DNA from: JBMNUM01 sp050946275
Lineage (GTDB): Bacteria; Actinomycetota; Coriobacteriia; Coriobacteriales; CADBOM01
Direction: 5' to 3'
NCBI GenBank assembly: GCA_050946275.1
Contig: JBMNUM010000004.1
Span: 53,233 to 117,232 of the forward strand
Length of the DNA stretch: 64,000 nt
In this document: in pieces, positions 51,212 through 59,581 of the stretch
How positions within the stretch are numbered: position 1 is the stretch's first letter
How the letters are laid out: each line of letters begins with the position of its first letter
Notes under the pieces: model-generated
Told to the model about the DNA's origin: nothing
Database searches by the model: none
What the model saw: only the letters and a program-made list of their open reading frames with translations
Made by a program: the position numbers and the translations under genes

Positions 51212-51246
51212 GGGGGGGGCGGGTGCGCCCCCCCTCCCTTTTTTAT
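51212..51246 (+). terminator. Terminator of the formate dehydrogenase operon
   Basis: A G-run and a C-run (ggggggggc...gcgccccccc) form a strong stem followed by a T-rich tail, cttttttatt. Confidence 0.8.
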
Positions 51247-51273
51247 TGAAAGCGGAATCTGGTTTTCGAGCTG

Positions 51274-51741
51274 CTACTTCACGAGCAGCAGCGGCAGGTC
51301 GGTCTCGTGCGCGACGCGCTGCGACACGCTGCCGAGCATCGCGCGAACCGAGCCCAGGCCGCGCCGGCCCATGACGATGATGTCGACGTCGTGGGCCTTC
51401 GCGTAATCGATGATGGTCGCGGCGGGGCTGCCCACGATGGCCTCGCAGTGAATCTGGAGGTTCTTCCCCGAGCCGGATACCGCCTCGTCGGCTACGGCTT
51501 CGAGTTTCGCGCGAACCGAGTCGCCGTATTCCTCGGCGGCCTTTACCATCTGGTCCTCGCTGTAGACACCGGCCCTACGCTCTGCCGCCACGACGGTCGG
51601 GTCGACGGTAAGCGGCTTATCGGCAGCCTGCAAGAGCGTGACGACCGCTCCGTCTGCCGCAATGCCGACCGCTGCGTCAACTGCGCGCCGTGCGGCATCG
51701 GACTCGTCGAACGGAACCAGGATATTGGTGAATGCGAGCAT
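51274..51741 (-). CDS. uspA: Universal stress protein UspA family
   Basis: 155 aa from ATG 51741 (GAGAGAGG upstream). One Usp domain: FTNILVPFDESDAARRAV at the N-terminus and the ATP-binding pattern MGRRGLGSVRAMLGSVSQRV (G-2x-G-9x-GS) at the C-terminus. Probably binds ATP and acts in stress survival. Monocistronic, convergent with the formate dehydrogenase operon. Confidence 0.93.
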   Translation of the reverse strand: MLAFTNILVPFDESDAARRAVDAAVGIAADGAVVTLLQAADKPLTVDPTVVAAERRAGVYSEDQMVKAAEEYGDSVRAKLEAVADEAVSGSGKNLQIHCEAIVGSPAATIIDYAKAHDVDIIVMGRRGLGSVRAMLGSVSQRVAHETDLPLLLVK

Positions 51742-51942
51742 GGCGACCTCTCTCCTCGTTTGATACCGCCTCGTCTTCTGCGCGCGCGGCGCCAATGTGC
51801 TAAGCATACTATTCCAGCGCATCTAGCCCAAACATTATTTTCAGCCAGCATCCATAGCTGCGCTCATCTTCGGGTGGGTGCTTTCTGCAGGGGGACGCTG
51901 CCGAGGGTGCCCCGCGTCACCTCGCATTGGTAGAATGCTTGC

Positions 51943-52809
51943 ATGTTGATTTCGGATGAACAGCTGGAGGGTTTCAGGAAGCTCGTCTGGGAGCGGGGCG
52001 GCGAGCTCTATCGCGACCTGCCTTGGCGAAACACCGACGACCCGTATGCCATACTCGTTTCCGAGGTGATGCTGCAGCAGACGCAGGTCTCGCGCGTCCA
52101 GGGGCGCTGGGAGGAGTGGCTCGAGACGTTTCCCACGGTCACGAGTCTGGCCGAGGCGCCCCTTCCGCCCGTGCTCGAGCTCTGGCAGGGGATGGGCTAT
52201 AACCGCCGGGCGGTCAATCTCAAACGATGCGCCGAGGAGGTCGTCTCCAATCACGGGGGCGCGATCCCGCACGAGCTCGACGAGCTCGTGGCATTGCCGG
52301 GCATCGGCCCGGCAACCGCTGCGGGCGTGCGCGCCTTCGCCTTTCGCCTGCCAGGAGTCTATCTCGAGACGAACGTGCGGACGGTGTTCATCCACGAGCT
52401 GTTCCCCGGGGAGGGGAAGGTGTCCGACAAGGACCTCATCCCGCTGGTCGAGGCATCGTGCCCCGAGGCGTGTGCGCCTGTCGGCCGAGATGTCCGTGCC
52501 TGGTACTACGCGCTGCTCGACTACGGCGCTCATCTGAAGAAGACGGTCTCGAACCCCTCTCGCCGCAGCAAGGAGTACAGCCGCCAATCGGCATTCGAGG
52601 GAAGCCATCGCCAGAAACGCGCTCTCGCGCTCCGGCGGATTCTCGACGACCCCTGCACGGTCGAGGAGCTAGCCGAGGATCTCAATGCAGCTGAGAAGAA
52701 GGCGGGCAGGCCTAGGCTCGACCTGGGCGAGGTGGAGGCAATTCTGGCCGAGTTGGCCAAGGAGGGCTTCATAGAGAAAACGGGACGCTATTGGGCTTGC
52801 AGAGAATGA
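51943..52809 (+). CDS. MutY-like HhH-GPD DNA glycosylase lacking the Fe-S cluster
   Basis: 288 aa. N-terminal HhH-GPD domain of the MutY group: LPWRNTDDPYAILVSEVMLQQTQV (split here at WRNTDDPYAILVSE and VMLQQTQV) with the catalytic Glu, and LPGIGPATAAGVRAFAF as the helix-hairpin-helix. Two oddities: the position of the catalytic Asp reads LETNVRTVF (Glu-Thr-Asn), and there is no C-x6-C-x2-C-x5-C Fe-S loop and no NUDIX domain for recognising 8-oxoG. It probably excises a base from mispairs but may differ from classical MutY. The C-terminal 70 residues resemble a winged helix. Its TGA stop is in the palindrome that follows. Confidence 0.8.
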   Translation: MLISDEQLEGFRKLVWERGGELYRDLPWRNTDDPYAILVSEVMLQQTQVSRVQGRWEEWLETFPTVTSLAEAPLPPVLELWQGMGYNRRAVNLKRCAEEVVSNHGGAIPHELDELVALPGIGPATAAGVRAFAFRLPGVYLETNVRTVFIHELFPGEGKVSDKDLIPLVEASCPEACAPVGRDVRAWYYALLDYGAHLKKTVSNPSRRSKEYSRQSAFEGSHRQKRALALRRILDDPCTVEELAEDLNAAEKKAGRPRLDLGEVEAILAELAKEGFIEKTGRYWACRE

Positions 52810-52838
52810 GCCGATAATGGCTGGCATTATCGGCTCAT
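52806..52838. terminator. 14-bp perfect palindrome overlapping the stop of the MutY-like gene
   Basis: atgagccgataatg (52806-52819) and cattatcggctcat (52825-52838) with loop gctgg; the left arm contains TGA. It lies between convergent genes. Confidence 0.65.
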
Positions 52839-52869
52839 CGATGGTGCATTTGGCGAATCGGTCGGAATC

Positions 52870-53211
52870 CTAGAGCAACTCGCGGAACCTCTTGTTGACG
52901 TAGGCTTCGGTTTCGTCCTGCAGGGTCTTGTAGACCTCGACGAGGCGCTTTCCGTCCTCGGTGAGGGTCGAGCCACGTGCGCCGTCGCGGTTGATGAGGA
53001 GGAAGCCGAAGCCCGCCTCGGTCTCCTTGACGATGCGCCAAGCCTTGCTATAGGCCATGCCCAGGTTCTTCGCGGCCCTGTTGAGCGAGCCGAACTCGGT
53101 GATTCCCTGCAGCAGGGAGAAGACGCCTTTGCCGAGCGTGCCCTCGTCGCGATTCCCGTTCTCGATGATCGACAACCTGACGTCGATGGAAAGCTTGTCG
53201 TAGTTGCTCAT
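52870..53211 (-). CDS. ModE-like winged-helix regulator (molybdate-responsive N-terminal domain type)
   Basis: 113 aa from ATG 53211, with GAGGAG five to six bases upstream; an ATG 15 bases earlier is possible. A LysR-type helix-turn-helix with FGSLNRAAKNLGMAYSKAWRIV is typical of ModE N-terminal domains, and NRDGARGSTLTEDGKRLVEVY follows. There is no molybdate-binding (MOP) domain. Single-domain ModE proteins regulate molybdenum-related genes in several anaerobes. Two molybdoenzyme systems in this window (33425 and 48486) make them candidate targets, which is inference. Confidence 0.85.
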   Translation of the reverse strand: MSNYDKLSIDVRLSIIENGNRDEGTLGKGVFSLLQGITEFGSLNRAAKNLGMAYSKAWRIVKETEAGFGFLLINRDGARGSTLTEDGKRLVEVYKTLQDETEAYVNKRFRELL

Positions 53212-53385
53212 GTCACTCCTCGTCACAGCGATTGTTTCGCTGCGTAGCTGGGATTAAAGTCAACGCGCTTATTGAGTTTAGCATGAGCGATTGGGGCCGA
53301 AAGCTATCCTGACGGTGAATATTGCTCGTCGTATTAGACTATTTCCAGTATATTTCTGAGCCGCTAGATACAGCCCTTACAGGTG

Positions 53386-54933
53386 TTATCCGAGGAGCTC
53401 CTCGACTGCTTTCTCAACGCCCTCGCATGTGGCATCGCAGACACCGGTGAAGCGCAGCTCCATATCGTCGAGGGCATCGAGTCCCGCAGGGATGTTGTCT
53501 ATCCCGGTCATGCTCGCGATCTGCCTGTTGAGCTCGACTCCCGTTAACCCGGCCACATCTTCGGGAAGCGCCGATCCGGCGGGAAGCCCCTTGATGGCGC
53601 GATACACGTCGTAGCCGAACTTGGCCCAGTGTGCCGTCGAGACGACCAGCATCGGGTTGTCGCCCTTGTTCTCGGAGGCGACTTTCCAGGCGACCGCCGT
53701 GTGCGGGTCCATCAGGTAGCCATGCTCGGAGAGAACGCGGCGGATCGTGGCCAGCGACTCCTCGTTCGTTGCGGATCCGGCCGCATACAGCTCGGCGACG
53801 CGCTCGTGCGTTTGAGCGTCCACCTCGAAGCAGCCCTCGGACATGAGGGATTCCATCCAGCTTCGGACGAGCTCGCCGTCACGGTCGGTCAGCTCGAAGA
53901 GCTGCCTCTCGAGGTTGCTCGAGACGAGGATATCCATCGAGGGAGACGGCGTCAGGACCAGCTTGCGGTCGCGGATGTCGTAGACGCCGCTACCGATGAA
54001 GTCGGTGAGCACGCGGTTGTCGTTACTCGCGCAGACGAGGCGTTCGATCGGGGTGCCGATGCGCTTGGCGTAGTAGGCGCCCAGGATGTTGCCGAAATTG
54101 CCCGTGGGCACGCAGATGTCGATCGGCTTGCCCGGCTCGACGGCCCCGGATGTCGCCAGCTCGGCGTAGGCGCTGATGTAGTAGACGATCTGGGGCATGA
54201 GGCGCCCCCAGTTGATGGAGTTCGCGCTCGAGAGGCGGATGTTGCGCTCGGCCTTCAGCCTGTCGTTGAAGGCGGTGTCGTTGAACGTGCGCTTCACGGA
54301 TGTCTGGCAATCGTCGAAGTCTCCCCGTCCGCCGAGGACGTAGACATTGCCGCCGAGCTGCGTTGCCATCTGCTTGAACTGGATATCGCTCACACCGCCG
54401 TTCGGGTAGAAGACCATGATCGAGGTGTGGTCCCGGTCGCGGAACCCCTCGAGCGCCGCCTTGCCCGTGTCGCCGGAGGTCGCCACGAGGATCAGGTAGT
54501 CCTCGGTGGCCTCGCCCGTCTTGCGGAGGCGCTTGACGGCATCGGAGAAGAACAGGGGCAAGCACTGGAGGGCCATGTCCTTGAACGCGCTCGTCGGTCC
54601 ATGCCAGAGCTCCATGACGTGCATGCCCGGCGCGACGGTGGCGATGGGCGTGATCGCCTCGTCATCGAAGTTGGTGCCATAGGCGCGCGACATCAGCTCG
54701 TCGATCGTCTCGTCGTCGACATCGATGTCGAAGAGCTTGTAGATGCGCGCGGCTCGTTGCGCATAGGGCAGCGATGCCAGCTCGAGAATCTCGTCGAGCT
54801 CCATCGACGGGATGGAGCGGGGGACGAGCAGTCCTCCTCCGGGGGCGAGGCCCTTCACGATGGCCTGCGTGAACGTCAGGTCCCCGCTCATGCTCGCGCG
54901 CGTATCTGTGTACATATTCTGTCCGGAAGTCAT
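53386..54933 (-). CDS. thrC: Threonine synthase
   Basis: 515 aa from ATG 54933 (GGGAGG upstream); the frame runs further upstream but into the divergent yajQ gene. PLP fold II. Motifs: GPTSAFKDMALQ with the PLP lysine, ATSGDTGKAALEGF, the phosphate-binding loop VPTGNFGNILGAYYA and SSANSINWGRL. Converts O-phosphohomoserine to threonine. Length fits the class with an N-terminal extension found in bacteria and fungi. Divergent from yajQ. Confidence 0.95.
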   Translation of the reverse strand: MTSGQNMYTDTRASMSGDLTFTQAIVKGLAPGGGLLVPRSIPSMELDEILELASLPYAQRAARIYKLFDIDVDDETIDELMSRAYGTNFDDEAITPIATVAPGMHVMELWHGPTSAFKDMALQCLPLFFSDAVKRLRKTGEATEDYLILVATSGDTGKAALEGFRDRDHTSIMVFYPNGGVSDIQFKQMATQLGGNVYVLGGRGDFDDCQTSVKRTFNDTAFNDRLKAERNIRLSSANSINWGRLMPQIVYYISAYAELATSGAVEPGKPIDICVPTGNFGNILGAYYAKRIGTPIERLVCASNDNRVLTDFIGSGVYDIRDRKLVLTPSPSMDILVSSNLERQLFELTDRDGELVRSWMESLMSEGCFEVDAQTHERVAELYAAGSATNEESLATIRRVLSEHGYLMDPHTAVAWKVASENKGDNPMLVVSTAHWAKFGYDVYRAIKGLPAGSALPEDVAGLTGVELNRQIASMTGIDNIPAGLDALDDMELRFTGVCDATCEGVEKAVEELLG

Positions 54934-55074
54934 CGCGCCTCCCAAGAAATGCGCCTCCACCGCGAATTCGGGTGGTTGCCGGAGCCGTTGCCGGCTCCTG
55001 CCGTATACTACTAGGGAACATGATACCCGAATGGGAGAAGTGCGATTCGCCGGGCTCGGGGAAGGGGAGAGAAC

Positions 55075-55572
55075 ATGGCAAAGGACAACAGCTTCGACGT
55101 CGTGTCGGAAGTCGATTTGCAAGAGGTCGACAACGCGTACCAGCAGACGCGCAAGGAGCTGACGCAGAGGTACGACCTGAAGGGAAGCGGTGCCACGATC
55201 GAATTCGATAAGGCCGCGGCCAAGATCACGGTGCAGGCACCGAGCGAGTTTGTCGCGCGACAGGTGATCGATGTCCTGAACGGCAGGCTCGTGAAGCGCC
55301 AGGTCGAGCTCTCGGCCGTCAAATGGGGCAAGCCCGTCGATGCGAGCGGGATGACCGTGCGCATGGAGGGCGCCATCATCTCGGGCATCGACCAGGACAC
55401 CTCGCGCAAGATCAACAAGGATATCAAGGCGAAGAAGCTCAAGGTGAAGGTGACGATCGAGGGCGAGAAGCTCCGCGTTTCGTCGCCGAGTCGCGATACG
55501 CTCCAGGAGGTCATCGCGTTTCTCAAGGAGCAGGATTACGGCCTGCCCCTGCAGTTCACGAACTATCGCTAG
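55075..55572 (+). CDS. yajQ: YajQ family nucleotide-binding protein
   Basis: 165 aa, the normal length. Conserved N-terminus SFDVVSEVDLQEVDNAYQQ and the RYDLKGSGATIEFD segment. YajQ proteins bind nucleotides, and some act as cyclic-di-GMP effectors; the role in actinobacteria is unclear. First gene of the yajQ-rimO-pgsA/cinA cluster; a TATACT box at 55004-55009 may be its -10. Confidence 0.92.
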   Translation: MAKDNSFDVVSEVDLQEVDNAYQQTRKELTQRYDLKGSGATIEFDKAAAKITVQAPSEFVARQVIDVLNGRLVKRQVELSAVKWGKPVDASGMTVRMEGAIISGIDQDTSRKINKDIKAKKLKVKVTIEGEKLRVSSPSRDTLQEVIAFLKEQDYGLPLQFTNYR

Positions 55573-55586
55573 GCGGTGAGACGCCG

Positions 55587-57032
55587 ATGTCGGTGGCATC
55601 AAGGGCGCCCATCGTGCAGATCATCACGATGGGATGCGCCAAGAACGAGGTCGATAGCGACAAGATGCGCGCCGCGCTCAGGGCGGCAGGGTTTTGCGTG
55701 GACGACGATGCTTCCCAGAGGAGGTCGGTCTCGGAAGCCCATGAACGTCCCGGGGGAAGTCCGATGGCCGGGCAGGTCGCCGTCCCCGTCGACCCCGACG
55801 TGGTCATTGTCAACACCTGCTCGTTCATCACGGAGGCGACTCAGGAATCGATAGACATGATTCTCTCCGTGGCCGATGTTGCCACGGAGTCTGATGTGCT
55901 TCCGAAAATCGTCGTAGCGGGCTGCATGCCCGCGCGCTACGGCGTCGATCTCGAGGTGGAGTTTCCGGAGGTCGCCGCCTTCGTTCCCGTCAAGGAGGAG
56001 CCCGCGATCGTCGATATCGTCTCCAGGCTCACCGGGTATGACGCGGGTGGGGCCTTCGAGGAGGGGAGCTCCGAGCGGACGATGCAGGCGCCTTATGCGT
56101 ACGTGAAGATCTCGGATGGATGTGACAGGCGTTGCGCGTTTTGCACCATTCCGTTCGTCCGCGGGCCATATGAGAGCCGCACGGCAGCCGAGGTCATCGG
56201 GGAGGTGGGGGATCTCGTGGCGTTGGGAGTCCGCGAGATCATCCTCATCGGCCAGGATACGGGCATCTGGGGATCGGATTTCCGTGATCCGGCATCGTCG
56301 GCGCCGCTGGGCGAACCGACGCTCGCCTGCCTGCTCGATCATCTCGCAAGCGAGTTTCCCGACACCTGGTTCCGTGTCATGTACCTGCAGCCCGAGCGCG
56401 TGGACGACGCCCTTCTCCTCGCAATGCGCTCGCACGACAATGTCTGCGAGTATCTCGACATACCGCTGCAACATTGCAACGCGAAGGTCGTCCGCGAGAT
56501 GAACAGGCATGGGGATGCAGCCTCCTACGCCGGCCTTGTGGCCCATATCAGGGAGGTCTTGCCGAACGCCGCTGTGCGCACGACCCTCATAACGGGATTC
56601 CCCGGCGAGACAGAGGAGGAGTTCGAGGAACTCTTGTCATTCGTGGAGGAGACACCGTTCGATTATGCGGGCGTTTTCGAGTATTCTAGGGAAGATGGAA
56701 CCGAGGCGGGCGAGCGAGACGATCAGGTCCCGGAGGAAACGGGTCTCGAGCGTGCTCAGCTCATCCGCGACGCGGCGGATGTCGTCGGGTTCGCGCGGGC
56801 TGGAAAGCATGTCGGGCAGACGTGCGATGTGCTCGTCTGCGGGCTCGATGATGATTGTGAGGAAACGGAAAGCGTGCCCGGACGCGTTTGGGGAAGAACG
56901 ATGTTCCAGGCGCCTGATGTGGATGGCGTTGTGTACGTGGAGGCGTCCGGATGCAATGTGGGCGATGTCCTGCGCGTTCGCATCACGGGCGCCGAAGGGT
57001 ACGACCTTGAGGGGTGCATAGCCGTTGGCTAA
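55587..57032 (+). CDS. rimO: Ribosomal protein S12 methylthiotransferase RimO
   Basis: 481 aa radical-SAM enzyme that methylthiolates an aspartate of ribosomal protein S12. N-terminal UPF0004 domain with C17 (MGCAKNEVDSD), C78 (VNTCSF) and C113 for the auxiliary cluster; radical-SAM motif C179-x3-C183-x2-C186 in DGCDRRCAFCTIPF; QPERVDDALL and a C-terminal TRAM domain ending near residue 475. A stretch of about 28 residues (about 41-69), rich in Ser/Arg/Pro, is inserted between the first two cysteines. Start ATG 55587. It overlaps the next gene by 8 bases. Confidence 0.92.
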   Translation: MSVASRAPIVQIITMGCAKNEVDSDKMRAALRAAGFCVDDDASQRRSVSEAHERPGGSPMAGQVAVPVDPDVVIVNTCSFITEATQESIDMILSVADVATESDVLPKIVVAGCMPARYGVDLEVEFPEVAAFVPVKEEPAIVDIVSRLTGYDAGGAFEEGSSERTMQAPYAYVKISDGCDRRCAFCTIPFVRGPYESRTAAEVIGEVGDLVALGVREIILIGQDTGIWGSDFRDPASSAPLGEPTLACLLDHLASEFPDTWFRVMYLQPERVDDALLLAMRSHDNVCEYLDIPLQHCNAKVVREMNRHGDAASYAGLVAHIREVLPNAAVRTTLITGFPGETEEEFEELLSFVEETPFDYAGVFEYSREDGTEAGERDDQVPEETGLERAQLIRDAADVVGFARAGKHVGQTCDVLVCGLDDDCEETESVPGRVWGRTMFQAPDVDGVVYVEASGCNVGDVLRVRITGAEGYDLEGCIAVG

Positions 57033-58224
57033 CAGTATCATCCGCGAGGAGTGGAAGACCACCGCGAACGTGATCACCATTATTCGCGTTCTGCTGATCC
57101 CTGTCTTCGTGGTCATGCTCATAGCTCCATGGCCCGAATGGCTCTACATGCTCGATCCCATGGAGAACGCCGAGTACATCACGGCCGCGGTCAAACCGTG
57201 GGTGGCGGCGGTCGCCTACGCGGCCCTCGCTCTCACCGATGGCATCGACGGGTATATCGCGCGCAAGCGCAACGAGGTGACCACCCTCGGCAAATTCATG
57301 GATCCCCTAGCCGACAAGATTCTCGTCGCCGCGGCCCTACTCGCCCTCATCGAGCTCGGCGACCTGCCCAGCTGGGTCGTGCTGATCATCATCTCCCGCG
57401 AGTTCATCGTCTCGGGCCTGCGCATGATAGCGGCAGCCGAGGGCATCATCATCGCCGCCCGCTGGTCGGGCAAGGTCAAGACCGCGCTCACGTTGGTCGC
57501 CATCGTGATGTTCATCGTCAAGCGCAGCTCGATACTCATGAACGTGAGCAATGGATTCTACCTCGCGTTCTACGTCCTGTCCTGGATCGTGATGATAGCC
57601 GCCCTCATCGTCACGGTGACATCGATGATCCAGTACTTCCTCGACACGTTCCGCATGCTCGGCGAGAAGGACGCTCAGCGCAACGCCCTCACCGCCGACG
57701 CGAAGCGCGTTCTCGATCTCGCCCGCGACCACGGCGTGCGCATTGCGACCGCCGAGTCGTGCACCGGCGGCCTGGTCGGCGCAAAGCTCACCGAGATACC
57801 CGGCTCGTCCGATGTCTACGACGGAGGCGTGGTCAGCTACTCGTATGACATGAAGGAATCCCTGCTGAGCGTCGAGCACGAAACGCTCGAGGAGGTCGGC
57901 GCCGTGAGCGAGGAGGTGGCGCGCCAGATGGCCGAGGGCGCACTCGACGTGTGCAAGCGGAGGGTGGAGTCCGACCGCGCCGTTGCCGTGTCGGTCACGG
58001 GTGTTGCCGGGCCCGGCAAGAGCGAGAACAAGGAGGCTGGAACCGTCTGGTTCGGCATTGCGGGCCTTGGCCCGACGGAGGCCATGTGCTGCAACTTCCA
58101 CGGTGGTCGCGACGAGGTTCGAAAGCAGGCCGCCGACTATGCGCTCACGCTCATCGCGAACCGCATCGGGCAGCTGGATGCTGGCGTACAGGAAGCCGGG
58201 GAGGACGCCGGATCCGGGGAATAG
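57025..58224 (+). CDS. pgsA: Fusion of phosphatidylglycerophosphate synthase (PgsA) and nicotinamide-nucleotide amidase (CinA C-terminal domain)
   Basis: 399 aa, TTG start overlapping rimO. Residues about 1-215 are the membrane CDP-alcohol phosphotransferase with the signature DGIDGYIARKR...GKFMDPLADK (D-G-x2-A-R-x8-G-x3-D-x3-D). Residues about 225-390 are a CinA-type PncC domain: ATAESCTGGLVGAKL, GGVVSYS and VTGVAGPG. The first makes phosphatidylglycerol phosphate, the second recycles damaged NMN to NaMN. pgsA and cinA are neighbours upstream of recA in many Gram-positives; here the reading frame is continuous, giving one chain. Confidence 0.92.
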   Translation: MANSIIREEWKTTANVITIIRVLLIPVFVVMLIAPWPEWLYMLDPMENAEYITAAVKPWVAAVAYAALALTDGIDGYIARKRNEVTTLGKFMDPLADKILVAAALLALIELGDLPSWVVLIIISREFIVSGLRMIAAAEGIIIAARWSGKVKTALTLVAIVMFIVKRSSILMNVSNGFYLAFYVLSWIVMIAALIVTVTSMIQYFLDTFRMLGEKDAQRNALTADAKRVLDLARDHGVRIATAESCTGGLVGAKLTEIPGSSDVYDGGVVSYSYDMKESLLSVEHETLEEVGAVSEEVARQMAEGALDVCKRRVESDRAVAVSVTGVAGPGKSENKEAGTVWFGIAGLGPTEAMCCNFHGGRDEVRKQAADYALTLIANRIGQLDAGVQEAGEDAGSGE

Positions 58225-58288
58225 CAGCGCGATTCGGGCTTTTGGCCGACTGTGCCACATGGCTTGCCGCGCCTTGCAGGCTGTTCGG

Positions 58289-58314
58289 AAACACCCCCTT
58301 GACCGGGGGTGTTT
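58289..58314 (+). terminator. Terminator after pgsA-cinA
   Basis: aaacaccccc pairs perfectly with gggggtgttt (loop ttgacc), followed by atgttttgg. The rest of the 308-base gap before recA holds the recA promoter. Confidence 0.75.
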
Positions 58315-58429
58315 ATGTTTTGGCCAGGTTTTGGTTGGGTTTTGTTTAGATCTGGCTTGGAATTCCGTCAGGTTGCCCCTGTAAGCTATCCATTGGGCAA
58401 GAAAGATGATCGCGACATCGATAAACATC

Positions 58430-58458
58430 TTGACCACGAACATATGTTCGCATATATT
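58430..58458 (+). promoter_or_regulatory. recA promoter
   Basis: TTGACC (58430-58435), exact 17-base spacer and TATATT (58453-58458), 75 bases before the recA ATG. The spacer contains a LexA box. Confidence 0.8.
58437..58450. promoter_or_regulatory. LexA (SOS) operator
   Basis: cgaacatatgttcg is a perfect palindrome matching the Gram-positive LexA consensus CGAAC-N4-GTTCG. Its place between -35 and -10 of recA means LexA would block polymerase directly. Confidence 0.88.
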
Positions 58459-58532
58459 AAACCCATGCTGCAACGCAGCCCGTGCCATGCACACACATAC
58501 CAGCGCGGCATAGATTGAATTGAGAGGTAGAG

Positions 58533-59573
58533 ATGGATAACGATAAGGCAAAAGTCCTCGAGCTCACGCAGGCTCAGATTGAGAAGAAGTTCGGCAAGGG
58601 CTCGATCATGAAGCTCGGCGACGGCGGGCACAACCTCGAGATCGGCGTCATTTCCACGGGCGCCCTTCCGCTCGACGCGGCCCTCGGCATCGGAGGAGTT
58701 CCCCGAGGCCGCATCGTCGAAATATATGGTCCCGAGTCGAGCGGCAAGACGACGCTCGCACTCCAGATCATAGCCGAGGCCCAGGCTGCCGGCGGAACCG
58801 TCGCCTTCATCGACGCGGAGCATGCGCTCGATCCGGGCTATGCCGCGCGCATCGGCGTCGATATCGACAACGTGCTCATCTCCCAGCCCGATACGGGCGA
58901 GCAGGCCCTCGAGATCTGCGATATCCTCGTGCGCTCTGGAGCCATCGACGCAGTGGTCGTCGACTCGGTGGCGGCGCTCGTCCCGAAGGCCGAGATTGAG
59001 GGGGAGATCGGCGATCTTGCCGTCGGAGCGCAAGCACGCTTGATGAGCCAGGCCCTGCGCAAGCTCGCGGGATCGCTCTCCAAGTCGAACACGACCTGCA
59101 TCTTCATCAACCAGCTTCGCGAGAAGATCGGCGTCATGTTCGGCAATCCCGAGACCACGACGGGCGGCCGTGCGCTCAAGTTCTTCTCTTCGGTGCGCAT
59201 CGATATCCGCCGCATCGACACCATCAAGAAGGATGCGCAGTCGGTGGGAATCAGGTGCCGTGCGAAGGTCGTCAAGAACAAGGTCGCGCCTCCGTTCAGG
59301 CAGGCCGAGTTCGACCTTATGTATGGCGAGGGAATCTCCAAGGAAGGTTGCATCCTCGATATGGCGGTCGAGGAGGGCATCGTGAACAAGTCCGGTGCCT
59401 GGTACACCTATGGTGAAGACCGTCTCGGCCAGGGCCGTGAGGCCGCCAAGGAAACGCTCCGCGTGAACCCCGACCTGCGCGACGAGGTTGATCGTCTGGT
59501 GCGAGAGGCCATCGGCCTGATCGAGCCTGCGGATGCTCCCGAGCCGGATGTGGCAGTTCTGCCTGCGGAGTAG
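58533..59573 (+). CDS. recA: RecA recombinase
   Basis: 346 aa, normal length. Walker A GPESSGKTTLAL, VAFIDAEHALDPGYA, Walker B VVVDSVAAL, loop 2 NQLREKIGVMFGNPETTTGG and KVVKNKVAPPF. Strand exchange and activation of LexA self-cleavage. ATG with TTGAGAGG upstream. SOS-controlled promoter; recX follows 8 bases after the stop. Confidence 0.98.
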   Translation: MDNDKAKVLELTQAQIEKKFGKGSIMKLGDGGHNLEIGVISTGALPLDAALGIGGVPRGRIVEIYGPESSGKTTLALQIIAEAQAAGGTVAFIDAEHALDPGYAARIGVDIDNVLISQPDTGEQALEICDILVRSGAIDAVVVDSVAALVPKAEIEGEIGDLAVGAQARLMSQALRKLAGSLSKSNTTCIFINQLREKIGVMFGNPETTTGGRALKFFSSVRIDIRRIDTIKKDAQSVGIRCRAKVVKNKVAPPFRQAEFDLMYGEGISKEGCILDMAVEEGIVNKSGAWYTYGEDRLGQGREAAKETLRVNPDLRDEVDRLVREAIGLIEPADAPEPDVAVLPAE

Positions 59574-59581
59574 GTCCGGCC

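Noticed and set aside
54934..55602. N-terminal extension of threonine synthase back through yajQ
   Set aside because: The extension is antisense to a clear yajQ gene; ATG 54933 has a good GGGAGG site and fits the family N-terminus.
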